DNA of 64,000 nucleotides from an uncultured Flavobacteriaceae bacterium (lineage in GTDB: Bacteria; Bacteroidota; Bacteroidia; Flavobacteriales; Flavobacteriaceae), in NCBI GenBank assembly GCA_947501625.1, contig CANMWN010000004.1:310001-374000 (forward strand), read 5' to 3'. The notes under the pieces were generated by a model. The model saw only the letters and a list, made by a program, of their open reading frames with translations, was not told the DNA's origin and did not search any database. Shown here piece after piece: positions 21,004 to 30,233 of the stretch. The translations under genes were made by a program, and so were the position numbers. Positions within the stretch are counted from its first letter, which is position 1, and each line of letters opens with the position of its first letter.

Positions 21004-21507
21004 ATGGATATATTTTTATTATTCTTAGGCTTCTTTTTCGTTTTACTCGGAATAATTGGCTCTTTTTTACCTGTTCTTCCAGGACCAATAACTGGATGGA
21101 TTGGTTTACTTATTTTACATTTAACAAAAATTGTTCCACTAGACTGGACTTTTCTTGGAATAACTCTTGGAGTTGCGGTTCTTATTTGGGGACTTGACTA
21201 TGTCATTCCGGCTTGGGGAACTAAAAAGTTTGGCGGAAGTAAATACGGAATATGGGGAACAGTCTTAGGATTAATTATTGGATTACTCTTCTTAGGCCCT
21301 TTTGGAATTATTATAGGTCCGTTTATCGGAGCCTTTATTGGTGAGTTGATTCATGATAGTACCGACAGTTCAAGGGCTGTAAAAGCTGCATTTGGTTCCT
21401 TCATTGGATTTATGCTTTCCACTGGATTAAAGTTCTTGGTAAGTGTTATATTCATTGGATTGTATATCGCAAAATTTTGGGAATACAAACATTTATTTTT
21501 CCAATAA
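21004..21507 (+). CDS. DUF456 family membrane protein
   Basis: 167 residues, almost wholly hydrophobic, with about five helices and many Gly-Pro turns (SFLPVLPGPITGWIG near residue 20, LGPFGIIIGPFIGAFIGE near 98). This pattern, with paired glycine-rich helices, is that of DUF456, a family without known function. It is divergent from the blaI operon, with the operators 65-98 bases upstream of its start, so co-regulation is possible but unproven. Its 3' end faces the small RNA candidate. Confidence 0.85.
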   Translation: MDIFLLFLGFFFVLLGIIGSFLPVLPGPITGWIGLLILHLTKIVPLDWTFLGITLGVAVLIWGLDYVIPAWGTKKFGGSKYGIWGTVLGLIIGLLFLGPFGIIIGPFIGAFIGELIHDSTDSSRAVKAAFGSFIGFMLSTGLKFLVSVIFIGLYIAKFWEYKHLFFQ

Positions 21508-21520
21508 AAATTGCTCTAAA

Positions 21521-21621
21521 ATAAAAAAAGCGTCCCGAAGTTCGGGAAGCTTTCCATTGGTTATAAAACCACTGACACTATTAACTAGTGTCAAACAACA
21601 CAACTCTGCATTTAAAATACA
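21521..21621 (-). ncRNA. Candidate small RNA with four consecutive hairpins
   Basis: On the minus strand a perfect -7 box (21634-21627) is followed by about 100 bases containing three hairpins and a terminator. Hairpin 1 is CTGTATT/AATGCAG with loop TTA (about 21621-21605, one G-U pair). Hairpin 2 is TGACACTA/TAGTGTCA with loop GTTAA (21593-21573). Hairpin 3 is TGGTT/AACCA (about 21571-21558). The terminator is GC-rich (CCCGAA/TTCGGG plus GC clamp) followed by seven T. The T run is only on the minus-strand side, so direction is clear. No reading frame of note occurs in it. I cannot assign it to a known RNA family. Confidence 0.6.
21522..21550 (-). terminator. Terminator of the small RNA candidate
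   Basis: Minus-strand stem GCTTCCCGAA/TTCGGGACGC (two mismatched bases near the base of the stem) followed by TTTTTTTATTTT. On the plus strand only three T follow the stem, so it favours minus-strand transcripts, though it may slow transcripts leaving the DUF456 gene. Confidence 0.75.
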
Positions 21622-21626
21622 GACTA

Positions 21627-21634
21627 CAAAGATA
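21627..21634 (-). promoter_or_regulatory. -7 promoter box TATCTTTG for the small RNA candidate
   Basis: CAAAGATA on the plus strand reads TATCTTTG on the minus strand. Nothing that reads as a gene lies to the left until the convergent DUF456 stop, so the box makes sense only for a short non-coding transcript. Confidence 0.55.
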
Positions 21635-21709
21635 CTTATTTTATTTAAGTAACTCACATATCAATCAATTTTATTCGTCAATTATTTATTATTTGATTGT
21701 ATCTTTGCA

Positions 21710-21717
21710 TCTTATTA
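21710..21717 (+). promoter_or_regulatory. lysS -7 promoter box TATCTTTG
   Basis: Exact TAnnTTTG match 15 bases before the lysS ATG at 21733. It lies inside the longer open frame, which argues against the upstream start. Confidence 0.55.
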
Positions 21718-21732
21718 AATAAAGAATTGACC

Positions 21733-23430
21733 ATGCAATTATCAGAACAAGAAATTGTAAGACGTGAAAAGCTTACCAAGTTACGAGAATTGGGTATCAA
21801 CCCTTATCCAGCAAACCTTTATCCTGTTAATAATACTTCAAAACAGATAAAAGAAAACTTTGCTGAAGATAAACAGGTGATAATTGCTGGTAGGTTAATG
21901 TCTCGAAGAATTCAAGGAAAAGCTTCTTTTGCCGAATTACAAGATAGTGAAGGTAGAATTCAAGTCTATTTTAACCGTGATGAAATCTGTACTGGCGAAG
22001 ATAAAACACTTTACAATGATGTTTATAAAAAATTACTTGACATCGGTGATTTCATAGGCATTGAAGGAACTTTATTTAAAACTAAAGTTGGTGAAATGAG
22101 TGTTAGAGTACATAATTTCACATTATTAAGCAAAGCTCTAAAACCATTACCATTACCTAAAGTTGATGCTGAAGGAAATGTATTTGATGGTTTTACTGAT
22201 GCTGAAATGCGTTACCGTCAACGTTATGCTGATTTGGTTGTTAACCCTCATGTAAAAGAAGTATTTGTAAAAAGAAATAAGTTATTTACTGCAATGCGTA
22301 ATTTCTTTAACGATGCTGGATACATGGAAGTTGAAACACCAGTTTTACAACCAATTCCTGGAGGTGCAGCTGCAAGACCATTTATCACACATCACAATTC
22401 ATTAGACATTCCTTTGTATATGCGTATAGCTAATGAATTATATCTTAAAAGACTGATTGTTGGTGGTTTTGAAGGGGTTTATGAGTTTTCAAAAAACTTC
22501 AGAAATGAAGGAATGGACAGAACGCATAATCCTGAGTTTACTGCCATGGAAATCTATGTTTCTTACAAAGATTATAATTGGATGATGGAATTCACTGAAA
22601 GCCTTTTAGAACATTGTGCAATTGCTGTTAACGGAACATCAAAAGCAACCTTTAATGGTCAAGAAATTGATTTTAAGGCACCATACAAAAGAATAAGCAT
22701 GACCGATTCTATCAAAGAGTTTACTGGTTATGATATTACAGGAAAATCGGAAGAAGAATTAAGAGCTGCCGCTAAAGAAATGGGTATTGCTGTTGATGAA
22801 ACGATGGGTAAAGGAAAATTGATTGATGAAATGTTTGGCGAAAAATGTGAAGGAAATTATATACAACCTACTTTCATTACCGATTATCCAAAAGAAATGA
22901 GTCCGTTATGTAAAGAACATAGAGAAAATCCTGAATTGACTGAGCGTTTTGAATTGATGGTGTGTGGTAAAGAAATTGCAAATGCTTATTCTGAATTAAA
23001 TGATCCAATTGATCAAAGAGAGCGTTTTGAACATCAATTAAAATTGGCTCAAAAAGGTGATGATGAAGCAACAGAGTTTATTGATTATGACTTTTTAAGA
23101 GCTTTGGAATATGGTATGCCTCCAACTTCTGGCCTAGGAATTGGAATGGATCGTTTAATTATGTTCTTGACCGATAATCCTTCAATCCAAGAAGTATTAT
23201 TCTTTCCTCAAATGAAACCTGAGCGCAAAGCTCCTTCAGTGGAATTAAACGATGAAGAGAAAATGGTTCTTGCTATCATTCAAAAAGTTGAAAAAATTGA
23301 CTTGAATGAATTAAAATCTGAATCTGGATTGAGTAATAAAAAATGGGATAAAACGATTAAAGGTCTGACTAAAAACAAACTTGCCAAAGTTTCTAAAACT
23401 GATGAAGGTTTGTTTGTTGAACTTATATAA
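21733..23430 (+). CDS. lysS: Lysine-tRNA ligase (class II)
   Basis: 565 residues from ATG 21733 (MQLSEQEIVRREKL). An OB-fold anticodon-binding domain (about 50-150) precedes the class II core with motif 1 around NDAGYMEVETPVLQ, motif 2 FRNEGMDRTHNPEFT and motif 3 GLGIGMDRLIM near the end. A lysine-rich tail of about 60 residues after motif 3 is an extension seen in Bacteroidota enzymes. The start was chosen because the promoter box at 21710 excludes the 12-residue extension. Charges tRNA-Lys in the cytoplasm. Confidence 0.97.
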   Translation: MQLSEQEIVRREKLTKLRELGINPYPANLYPVNNTSKQIKENFAEDKQVIIAGRLMSRRIQGKASFAELQDSEGRIQVYFNRDEICTGEDKTLYNDVYKKLLDIGDFIGIEGTLFKTKVGEMSVRVHNFTLLSKALKPLPLPKVDAEGNVFDGFTDAEMRYRQRYADLVVNPHVKEVFVKRNKLFTAMRNFFNDAGYMEVETPVLQPIPGGAAARPFITHHNSLDIPLYMRIANELYLKRLIVGGFEGVYEFSKNFRNEGMDRTHNPEFTAMEIYVSYKDYNWMMEFTESLLEHCAIAVNGTSKATFNGQEIDFKAPYKRISMTDSIKEFTGYDITGKSEEELRAAAKEMGIAVDETMGKGKLIDEMFGEKCEGNYIQPTFITDYPKEMSPLCKEHRENPELTERFELMVCGKEIANAYSELNDPIDQRERFEHQLKLAQKGDDEATEFIDYDFLRALEYGMPPTSGLGIGMDRLIMFLTDNPSIQEVLFFPQMKPERKAPSVELNDEEKMVLAIIQKVEKIDLNELKSESGLSNKKWDKTIKGLTKNKLAKVSKTDEGLFVELI

Positions 23431-23450
23431 CAAAATCAAATAATCTTTAT

Positions 23451-23484
23451 AAAGAGTTTACAAAATTGTAAACTCTTTTTTTTT
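23451..23484 (+). terminator. Terminator after lysS
   Basis: Long stem AAAGAGTTTACAA/TTGTAAACTCTTT with a minimal AA centre, followed by a T run. Confidence 0.75.
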
Positions 23485-23546
23485 AACATAAAACTAACAT
23501 ACATTAGTTAACAAAAAAAATACTTTTACTGAAAACTTAAAAACTC

Positions 23547-25424
23547 ATGAAAAAAATAACATTATTAGTATTTGCAATACTATTGGTAAGTTGTGGTAGT
23601 TCAAAAAAAACAACATCCAATGACTTGGCATCAACAAATCCAATAAGAACACACATTAACATTTCGGCAGTAAACAATGACAAAGTTCCTGTAACTATAA
23701 ATCCAGGAAGATTCATTTCTGATGTTGTAACTTATAGACTTCCAAAGATAGTACCTGGAAATTATAGGGTTAGTGATTTTGGAAATTTTGCTGAAAATTT
23801 CCAAGCAATTGATTATGATGGAAATGTACTTCCAAGCACCAAAATAGATGCAAATTCTTGGACTATAGAAAACGCAACTAAATTAGATAAAATAAGATAC
23901 GAAATTAATGACACATATGATATAGAAAATGGAGAAATCACAACTCCTTTTTCTCCTGCTGGAACAAATATTGAACCTGAAAATTATGTGCTAAATTTGC
24001 ATGCGTTTATTGGGTATTTTGATTCTCTTAAAAAAAATCAATATACACTAGATGTTACTGCACCAAGTAGTTTTAAACGAACTTCTGCACTTCAAAAAGT
24101 AGAAGAAAAACTAAGCGAAGATGGAAAAGATAAAACTACAAGTTATTTCGCACCAAGATATTTTGATATTTCTGACAATCCAATGATGTATGGTAATCTA
24201 GATGTTGAAGAATTCCAAGTTGGTGATATTAAAATTGTTTTAAGTGTATTTTCACCAAATAAAATTCACACAGCAGCGAGTATTAAAGAGACAATATATA
24301 AAATGATGAGCGCTCAAAAAAAATATCTTGGTGACATTAATAGTACTAATCGTTATGATATTTATTTATACCTATCAAAAGGTGGGGAAAATTCACCTGG
24401 AGGTTTTGGTGCCTTAGAACATCATACATCTACAGTAGTCGTATTACCTGAAATGATGCCTGCAGAAGCACTTGCAGAAACAATGGTTGACGTTGTTTCT
24501 CACGAATTTTTCCATATCGTATCTCCTTTGAGCATACATTCTGAAGATGTGCATTATTTTGATTATAATGCACCTACATTTTCTAAGCACTTATGGATGT
24601 ATGAAGGTGTTACTGAATACTTTGCTACACTTTTCCAAGCCGATCAAAAGTTAATTAGTGAAGATGCATTTTTCAACAAAATGATAATTGAAAAGATCAA
24701 TGCTTCTAAAAGATATGACGATGAGATGAGTTTTACTGAAATGAGCGAAAACATTCTTGAAAAACCATATGAAGACAATTATATAAATGTATATAACAAA
24801 GGTGCTTTGATAGGTATGTGTATTGATTTAATATTGAGAGAAGAAAGTAATGGTGATAGAGGTATTCTATCGCTTATGAAAGAATTATCATTAAAATATG
24901 GTAAAAACAAGCCTTTTGAAGATGATAAATTAATTGATGAGATTGTATCAACGACTTACCCTTCAATTAGAACTTTTTTTGACACTCATGTTATAGGAAA
25001 TACTCCAATAGACTATGATGCATTCTTAGACAAAGTAGGTTTAGAAATGGTTGATAAAAAAATTGAAACTAATTATGTACAAAGCAATGGCAAACTTATT
25101 TTTAAAGGTGACCGTGAAAAAGGCTTGTTCTTTTTTAATGAAAATGTAACTAACAATAGTTTTTGGAGTGATAATGGTGTAAAAACTGATGATATTATTA
25201 AATCGGTAGGAGGAACAGACGTAACTTTAGCTAATGCTCAACAACTTTTAGGGCAAATGTTTACTTGGGCTCCTGGAACCGAAATTGAAGTAAGTATTGT
25301 AAGAGGCGAAAAAGAAATTCCAATCAAGACAACATTAACCCAATCATATAGTACTGGTAAAGGTGTCGAAAAAATAGAAAATCCAACTAAAGAGCAATTA
25401 GAATTAAGGGCTGCTTGGTATTAA
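23547..25424 (+). CDS. M61-family metallopeptidase (glycyl-aminopeptidase type) lipoprotein with PDZ domain
   Basis: 625 residues. Lipoprotein signal with lipobox LLVSC (Cys16). The N-terminal beta domain and a thermolysin-like catalytic domain follow, with HEFFH at residues 319-323 and the downstream MYEGVTEYFA (about 351-360) supplying the third zinc ligand Glu. Near the C-terminus (about 525-605) is a PDZ-like domain with DDIIKSVGGTDV and TLAN. M61 peptidases favour N-terminal Gly or Ala; this one should act in the envelope. Single gene between two terminators. Confidence 0.92.
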   Translation: MKKITLLVFAILLVSCGSSKKTTSNDLASTNPIRTHINISAVNNDKVPVTINPGRFISDVVTYRLPKIVPGNYRVSDFGNFAENFQAIDYDGNVLPSTKIDANSWTIENATKLDKIRYEINDTYDIENGEITTPFSPAGTNIEPENYVLNLHAFIGYFDSLKKNQYTLDVTAPSSFKRTSALQKVEEKLSEDGKDKTTSYFAPRYFDISDNPMMYGNLDVEEFQVGDIKIVLSVFSPNKIHTAASIKETIYKMMSAQKKYLGDINSTNRYDIYLYLSKGGENSPGGFGALEHHTSTVVVLPEMMPAEALAETMVDVVSHEFFHIVSPLSIHSEDVHYFDYNAPTFSKHLWMYEGVTEYFATLFQADQKLISEDAFFNKMIIEKINASKRYDDEMSFTEMSENILEKPYEDNYINVYNKGALIGMCIDLILREESNGDRGILSLMKELSLKYGKNKPFEDDKLIDEIVSTTYPSIRTFFDTHVIGNTPIDYDAFLDKVGLEMVDKKIETNYVQSNGKLIFKGDREKGLFFFNENVTNNSFWSDNGVKTDDIIKSVGGTDVTLANAQQLLGQMFTWAPGTEIEVSIVRGEKEIPIKTTLTQSYSTGKGVEKIENPTKEQLELRAAWY

Positions 25425-25446
25425 TGATTATCACTACATAATATAA

Positions 25447-25480
25447 CTAAAAACGCTCCGAATTTCGGAGCGTTTTTTAG
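25447..25480. terminator. Bidirectional terminator
   Basis: Near-perfect palindrome with core CGCTCCGAA/TTCGGAGCG, flanked by A and T runs, between the convergent genes ending at 25424 and 25482. Confidence 0.85.
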
Positions 25481-25481
25481 T

Positions 25482-27035
25482 TTATTCAATATTCAACTTT
25501 TCTAAATGCAAGTAAGCCGATTTTTCTTTTCTATTATATTCAAATATTAAGACATGTCCCAATTTACCTGGCAATGGTCTTGTAATCACTTTCCTTCTTC
25601 TATTAGGTAAATATATTTTATCTTCACTCAACTCTCCTTCATCATGAATAATTGTCTTAAAAGCAAACTTATTATTTTCATCTTTCAAACGCTCATAATC
25701 AACAAAATTGGCATAAAAACGATCTTTCTCTTCATCAATTTGAGAGAAAACATAATCAAATCCTCCAACTGCCTTTATTTGAAATGCATTTAATTGTGGG
25801 CTTCCAAAATCATATAAATTTGGAACTCTAGATTTCCCTTTTTCAAAAACTTCAATATCCTTTAATTGAAAATCTTTATTGAATTTGAAAACATAAGCAT
25901 CTTTAATTGTCAATTGTGTATATCCAGTAGTTTGAACTCCCCCTCCTAATGCAGCACTCAATACTCCTAGAGCTATTCCTCCAGCATTAGCCGTTTTCTT
26001 ATACTGTTCTCCAATAGCATAATAATCACCTGCTCGAGTTCTTATGATGTCATGAAAGAAAATATAACCTACATCTTCCATTTTACTATTACGTCTAATT
26101 TTTAATTTTGCATTTACATCAACAGCCCAACTCATTTTACTTTCAGATATTACTTTCCCATCTGGACTATAAGTTGTCACGAAAAGACCTAAACTTTCAT
26201 GCTTAGCAATTTTGGCGTTGGCCTCATAATACTGCCCTAAAATAGCAATATTTCCTTCAGGTGTAATGAACGAATTACTGATTAGTTTTGGCTCATTCAC
26301 ATCATAAAGAGAGACAAAAATTTCTTTTCCAGTATTTACATTTATGACATTAGTATTAATATTTACTTTTGTCCCACGAGCTAAGGATTCTACTAAAATA
26401 AAATAATCATCTTTGGTGGTTAACGGAATAATTGTTTGTATTTTACCTTTAACAAAATCAAACTCTTTTTCCCAATAATCACCTCCATTAGTTGGATAAA
26501 AAGCTACTTTATTAATTACCTTTTTATCTTTTATAGTTTTATAATTCAATATAAATCCTTTATTATCAACCGGAAATAAAATATTAGGCAACATTCCTTG
26601 TAATGATAAAATGTTTATAGTTCTATAAACTTTTTTATCTAGTTGAATAACAACATCATCTTTTTCATTAGCTTGCTTATCAAATGTTTTTAAAACCAGT
26701 TGTTTCTCTTTAACATTCAAAAATGCCAACATCGTAGCTTGGTTATTAAAAGAAGTAGATAATAATCTTGTTCCTTTTCTTTCAATAAATTTTTTAGTAG
26801 CCACATCATTCAAATTTTGATCTAAAAAATTTATTGCATACTCTCTTTCTTTTCTATTTACTTTGTCAACTTGATAAAACATATAATAGCCATCAACATC
26901 ATTATTATTATCCATTATGGCTCCTGAATTTTGCATTTTAAAATTCAAAATATTAGTAATTGTTTTGCTTTGCGACCAACTTATTGTAATTGCAAAAACA
27001 AACATTATTGTTATTAGGGTTTTCTTATTCATCAT
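25482..27035 (-). CDS. Exported protein of unknown function (possibly DUF6770-like)
   Basis: 517 residues with a signal peptide ending ISWSQS. The body is rich in short beta-strand patterns with repeated blocks such as YMFYQVDKVNRKE, GYIFFHDIIRTRAGDYYAIGEQY and YDFGSPQLNAFQIK, suggesting a beta-propeller-like or other all-beta fold. A short hydrophobic glycine/alanine stretch (about residue 355-370) interrupts it. I have only a weak recollection of a Bacteroidota domain of unknown function with this look, so no role is assigned. It follows the M48 gene by seven bases and is probably co-transcribed. Confidence 0.75.
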   Translation of the reverse strand: MMNKKTLITIMFVFAITISWSQSKTITNILNFKMQNSGAIMDNNNDVDGYYMFYQVDKVNRKEREYAINFLDQNLNDVATKKFIERKGTRLLSTSFNNQATMLAFLNVKEKQLVLKTFDKQANEKDDVVIQLDKKVYRTINILSLQGMLPNILFPVDNKGFILNYKTIKDKKVINKVAFYPTNGGDYWEKEFDFVKGKIQTIIPLTTKDDYFILVESLARGTKVNINTNVINVNTGKEIFVSLYDVNEPKLISNSFITPEGNIAILGQYYEANAKIAKHESLGLFVTTYSPDGKVISESKMSWAVDVNAKLKIRRNSKMEDVGYIFFHDIIRTRAGDYYAIGEQYKKTANAGGIALGVLSAALGGGVQTTGYTQLTIKDAYVFKFNKDFQLKDIEVFEKGKSRVPNLYDFGSPQLNAFQIKAVGGFDYVFSQIDEEKDRFYANFVDYERLKDENNKFAFKTIIHDEGELSEDKIYLPNRRRKVITRPLPGKLGHVLIFEYNRKEKSAYLHLEKLNIE

Positions 27036-27042
27036 TTAATAT

Positions 27043-28395
27043 TTATTGTTTATTATTTAATTGTTTTAATTCTTCAAAAGCATTTTGAAAATCAGTTTCT
27101 TCCTTGGCTATTTCTTCATGTTTTAAACAAAAAGCATACCCAATTTTCCTAATATTTTTTAATTCAAGATTGTTAATAAACTGTCTAATCTCATTAATAT
27201 TTTTCTCTTTAGTTAAGGTGCTTATCGCTGGTATAGATTTCCCTAACTTATGATTCTTTCTTAAATCATACATTTTTGCAAAAATTTGAGCAACTTTAGA
27301 ATAGTAAAATGGAGTAACTTTATTATTTTCTTGAATTTTAGATAAACTATAATACAATGCAAAGTCTAATTGATTCATATCAATCAGTGCATTTATAGTT
27401 TTGTAATTTGTATATTTTTGAATTTCGCTAAAAACACCTTTTTTGACATTAGATTCTTGAGGCTTTAATTTATTTAAACTTAAAATTCTTAAATCAGTAT
27501 CAGGATGTGTTTTTAAAGAATCTTTATCCCATTCATAATCATCTACTTTTTCTTTAATATCAAATAAGGACTTTTCTTTATTTAGCCAATATTTTTTAAA
27601 AGGGTATGTTTCAAAATTTAATACTTCACTTAAACGAATAGAATCTTTAAAAATAACTTCTTCAATTTCACCCAAGAGTTTTAAAGATCTTTGTGATTCT
27701 ATCTCACTATACTTTGTCTTTCTAAAATATTGAAAGCCCAAAGAATCAGCTTGTATCTCTACTTCGCGATTATGCTTTAAAAAATCAAATGTCAAGTCTT
27801 TCAAAAAACTCATTCCTTCTGTAGTTCTTCCGTATTTTTTTCGTTTTATTTCTCTTGCTTCCGATAAAACTTGTTTAGAATTCAGTTTAGTAATCCTATC
27901 ATCAATAGATTGATTTACATGATTCAATTGGTAATGCGCAATTTCATGACACAAAATAAAGGCATATTGATCCTCATTTTCCAATAAAGAAATTAGACCC
28001 AAGTTTACCATAAATGTTTTATCGCCAAAACAAGCAGCATTTGGGATTACTGAACGATTAAAAAGAAACTTAAAGTCCTCTTTATCAATTTCAGGATTGG
28101 CATCATAAATTTTTTGAAGTATTGAGTTTTGATAACTTTCTAATTTATGGTCAAAAATAAAAATACTGTCATTAAGCATTTCAACCAAATCTTCATGACG
28201 CTGTTTATATATTCTTTTTACCTGTTTTCTATTTTTATTCTCTATTGATGCTAATTGCCCTTCATATACTAAATCAAGAACTTTAACTAACGAATCTAAA
28301 TTTTTGGGTTCAAAAGCAACTGATAATGAGTCTTTTTGAGAATAGCCAAAAAAACAAAAAAATAAGATTGGGATAACGACAATTTTCTTAATCAT
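27043..28395 (-). CDS. M48-family zinc metallopeptidase, exported
   Basis: 450 residues with a signal peptide (MIKKIVVIPILFFCFFGYSQ). The zinc motif HEIAH is at residues 150-154 and the third ligand region EVEIQADSLG near residue 210, both classic for M48 (HtpX/Ste24-like). No membrane helices besides the signal, so it should be periplasmic or secreted, resembling BepA-type chaperone-peptidases in plan. The C-terminal 150 residues are helical and Lys-rich. It leads a two-gene unit with the unknown protein downstream. Confidence 0.88.
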   Translation of the reverse strand: MIKKIVVIPILFFCFFGYSQKDSLSVAFEPKNLDSLVKVLDLVYEGQLASIENKNRKQVKRIYKQRHEDLVEMLNDSIFIFDHKLESYQNSILQKIYDANPEIDKEDFKFLFNRSVIPNAACFGDKTFMVNLGLISLLENEDQYAFILCHEIAHYQLNHVNQSIDDRITKLNSKQVLSEAREIKRKKYGRTTEGMSFLKDLTFDFLKHNREVEIQADSLGFQYFRKTKYSEIESQRSLKLLGEIEEVIFKDSIRLSEVLNFETYPFKKYWLNKEKSLFDIKEKVDDYEWDKDSLKTHPDTDLRILSLNKLKPQESNVKKGVFSEIQKYTNYKTINALIDMNQLDFALYYSLSKIQENNKVTPFYYSKVAQIFAKMYDLRKNHKLGKSIPAISTLTKEKNINEIRQFINNLELKNIRKIGYAFCLKHEEIAKEETDFQNAFEELKQLNNKQ

Positions 28396-28431
28396 ATGGC
28401 TTGCAAATTAAAAAATATAAAAAAGTTAGGC

Positions 28432-28474
28432 AAAAAAAATGCCCGCAAAAATTCATATTTACAGGCTTTTTTTT
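28432..28474 (-). terminator. Probable terminator after the M49-like peptidase gene
   Basis: On the minus strand, an A run, stem GCCTG/CGGGC (one U-G pair), a large loop and then eight T. Weaker than the others because of the loop of about 16 bases. Confidence 0.45.
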
Positions 28475-28486
28475 ATGAAAATTATT

Positions 28487-30139
28487 TTATAATCCTAACA
28501 CATCAACTCCTTGCTCAAACACAACATCAACTGGAATATTTGCTGCACCTAATCTGTCTAAATCGGCTTGAAGTTCATCAGAAATGATGCCTTTAGTAGC
28601 CACTAAATTTGCTACACCATCATAATCTCCATTTCCTTGCAAAGTCAATATCAAACTTGACAAGTCTTTCATTGCCAACTCTAATTTATCAAAATTCACT
28701 TTGTAAGTTCCATCAGCATTTCTAGAGAAAGCACCTTTTTCTTTAAAGAAATTAAAACGAATCATATTCGCTTTTCCATGTGCTGAAGACGCTCCAAAAC
28801 GAACTGAACGGAAAATGCCAGCCATAAATGTCACCATATTATCCTTAAAATCTTGTTTTAAATCACCTTTCTTTATCAATTGTTGAATCATAAACAATCC
28901 AAGAATATCAGCTTTTCCTTCTTCTAGTGCACTAGCATGATTTTTAAGTGCAGTTCTAACTGTTCCTTTTCCATTTATTGTGTTTTTTATTCCAAGTCCG
29001 TGAGCAACTTCATGGAACATTGTATTTTCAAAAAATGCATCAAAAGTGATATACTTTCTTTGACTTTCTTCAATCAGCACATCGGCAATTGGAACTAAAA
29101 TTTTATCAAATTTAGCACGCATCGCATTTTTTAATTGCAATCTTCTTGTCCCTTTTTGCAATTGAACTTCTTCATCATTAGGCAAGTTAATCGCAATAGT
29201 TTTACTTCCCGAATTGCAATCACCTGCATAATAAACTACATCATAGGCATTCAAATCTGAATCTGTTCCTGGAACTTCTTTCTTATATTCATCAGCAACT
29301 GGAATTCCTTTTTGTAATTCTGGTAAATACGCACTGAATTTTGCCAACTTTGCACTCCAATCTTGATCTTTAATCAACACATATCCTTCATGAGCAGCCT
29401 TGTTTCCATAAATATGATCTTCGTAGGTTTCAATAGGTCCAATAACAATATCTAATGTATTGTCTTTCATATCCATCCATGCTAAATCACTTGGCTGATA
29501 CTTATCATCTAACAATGCTTGTGAACGCAATTCTAAGTACTTCTTTAATCCAGCGTCATCGGCTAATTTTGATGCCTCTAATAATAAGTTAGAAACTTCT
29601 TTTACTTCTTTTTCAAATTGCTTATGATAAGGAATCGCAAATAATTTTCCATTTTCATCACGTCTTACAAAAGTGTATAAACTTCCTTTGTTTTCAAATT
29701 CTGAAGTTTCAAACTCTTCTTTAGTCATATCTTTTGGATAAAAATTTGCGCCTAAAGGTTTGTCAGAAAATTCTTGCATAAATGATTTATTACCATTCAA
29801 TCTGTCCCAAGGCCCATAGTTTATTTCAACAAACTTCTTAGTATCAACATCAGAAATTGAATTTAATAAAGCGTTTTTATCTCCATAAGATTCATACCAA
29901 AACAAATCATTCATCTTATCTGCTGCTTTGATTAATATTGGCAACATTTTCTTTTCATTGTCAGTCAACTTACTCAAGTCGGAAGTTAATTTTACTGATA
30001 CATATTTATTCAAATTCTTTTTCATTTCCGAAGTTTCTTGTTCAACAGTAACTTGCTTACTAGGTTTTCTAGATTCATCCTTTGGTTTACATGAAAACAG
30101 TACTACTGAAATCAGTAAATAAATCATTCCTTTTCTCAT
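28487..30139 (-). CDS. M49-like (dipeptidyl-peptidase III-like) zinc peptidase lipoprotein
   Basis: 550 residues with lipobox VLFSC (Cys17). The zinc site reads HEVAH at 376-380 and EEGKAD at 406-411. M49 enzymes have HExxGH and EExxAE/D; here the first motif is a five-residue HExxH but the second matches M49. Other M49-like segments are FYPKDMTKEEFE, IGPIETYEDHIYG and NLPND. Bacteroidota relatives are sometimes annotated in databases as Zn-dependent hydrolases. It should cleave peptides in the envelope. A -7-like TAACTTTG lies at 30168-30175. Single gene with its own terminator. Confidence 0.83.
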   Translation of the reverse strand: MRKGMIYLLISVVLFSCKPKDESRKPSKQVTVEQETSEMKKNLNKYVSVKLTSDLSKLTDNEKKMLPILIKAADKMNDLFWYESYGDKNALLNSISDVDTKKFVEINYGPWDRLNGNKSFMQEFSDKPLGANFYPKDMTKEEFETSEFENKGSLYTFVRRDENGKLFAIPYHKQFEKEVKEVSNLLLEASKLADDAGLKKYLELRSQALLDDKYQPSDLAWMDMKDNTLDIVIGPIETYEDHIYGNKAAHEGYVLIKDQDWSAKLAKFSAYLPELQKGIPVADEYKKEVPGTDSDLNAYDVVYYAGDCNSGSKTIAINLPNDEEVQLQKGTRRLQLKNAMRAKFDKILVPIADVLIEESQRKYITFDAFFENTMFHEVAHGLGIKNTINGKGTVRTALKNHASALEEGKADILGLFMIQQLIKKGDLKQDFKDNMVTFMAGIFRSVRFGASSAHGKANMIRFNFFKEKGAFSRNADGTYKVNFDKLELAMKDLSSLILTLQGNGDYDGVANLVATKGIISDELQADLDRLGAANIPVDVVFEQGVDVLGL

Positions 30140-30167
30140 TTTATTAAATTTTTGTTAAAGTGATTTT

Positions 30168-30175
30168 CAAAGTTA
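30168..30175 (-). promoter_or_regulatory. -7 promoter box TAACTTTG for the M49-like gene
   Basis: Exact TAnnTTTG on the minus strand, 28 bases before the ATG at 30139. No clear -33 box. Confidence 0.45.
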
Positions 30176-30233
30176 AACCTTTTCTAACTTATTTGGTCAT
30201 AGATGTGTAATAAAATTTAAAACCTACAAAACC

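Noticed and set aside
21521-21621. Small RNA as 6S RNA, SRP RNA or tmRNA
   Set aside because: There is no long bulged hairpin, no GGAA-type SRP loop and no tRNA-like ends. A formal Rfam search was not possible.
21697-21732. Upstream start for lysS adding 12 residues
   Set aside because: The promoter box TATCTTTG at 21710-21717 lies inside this stretch, and the family N-terminus fits ATG 21733.
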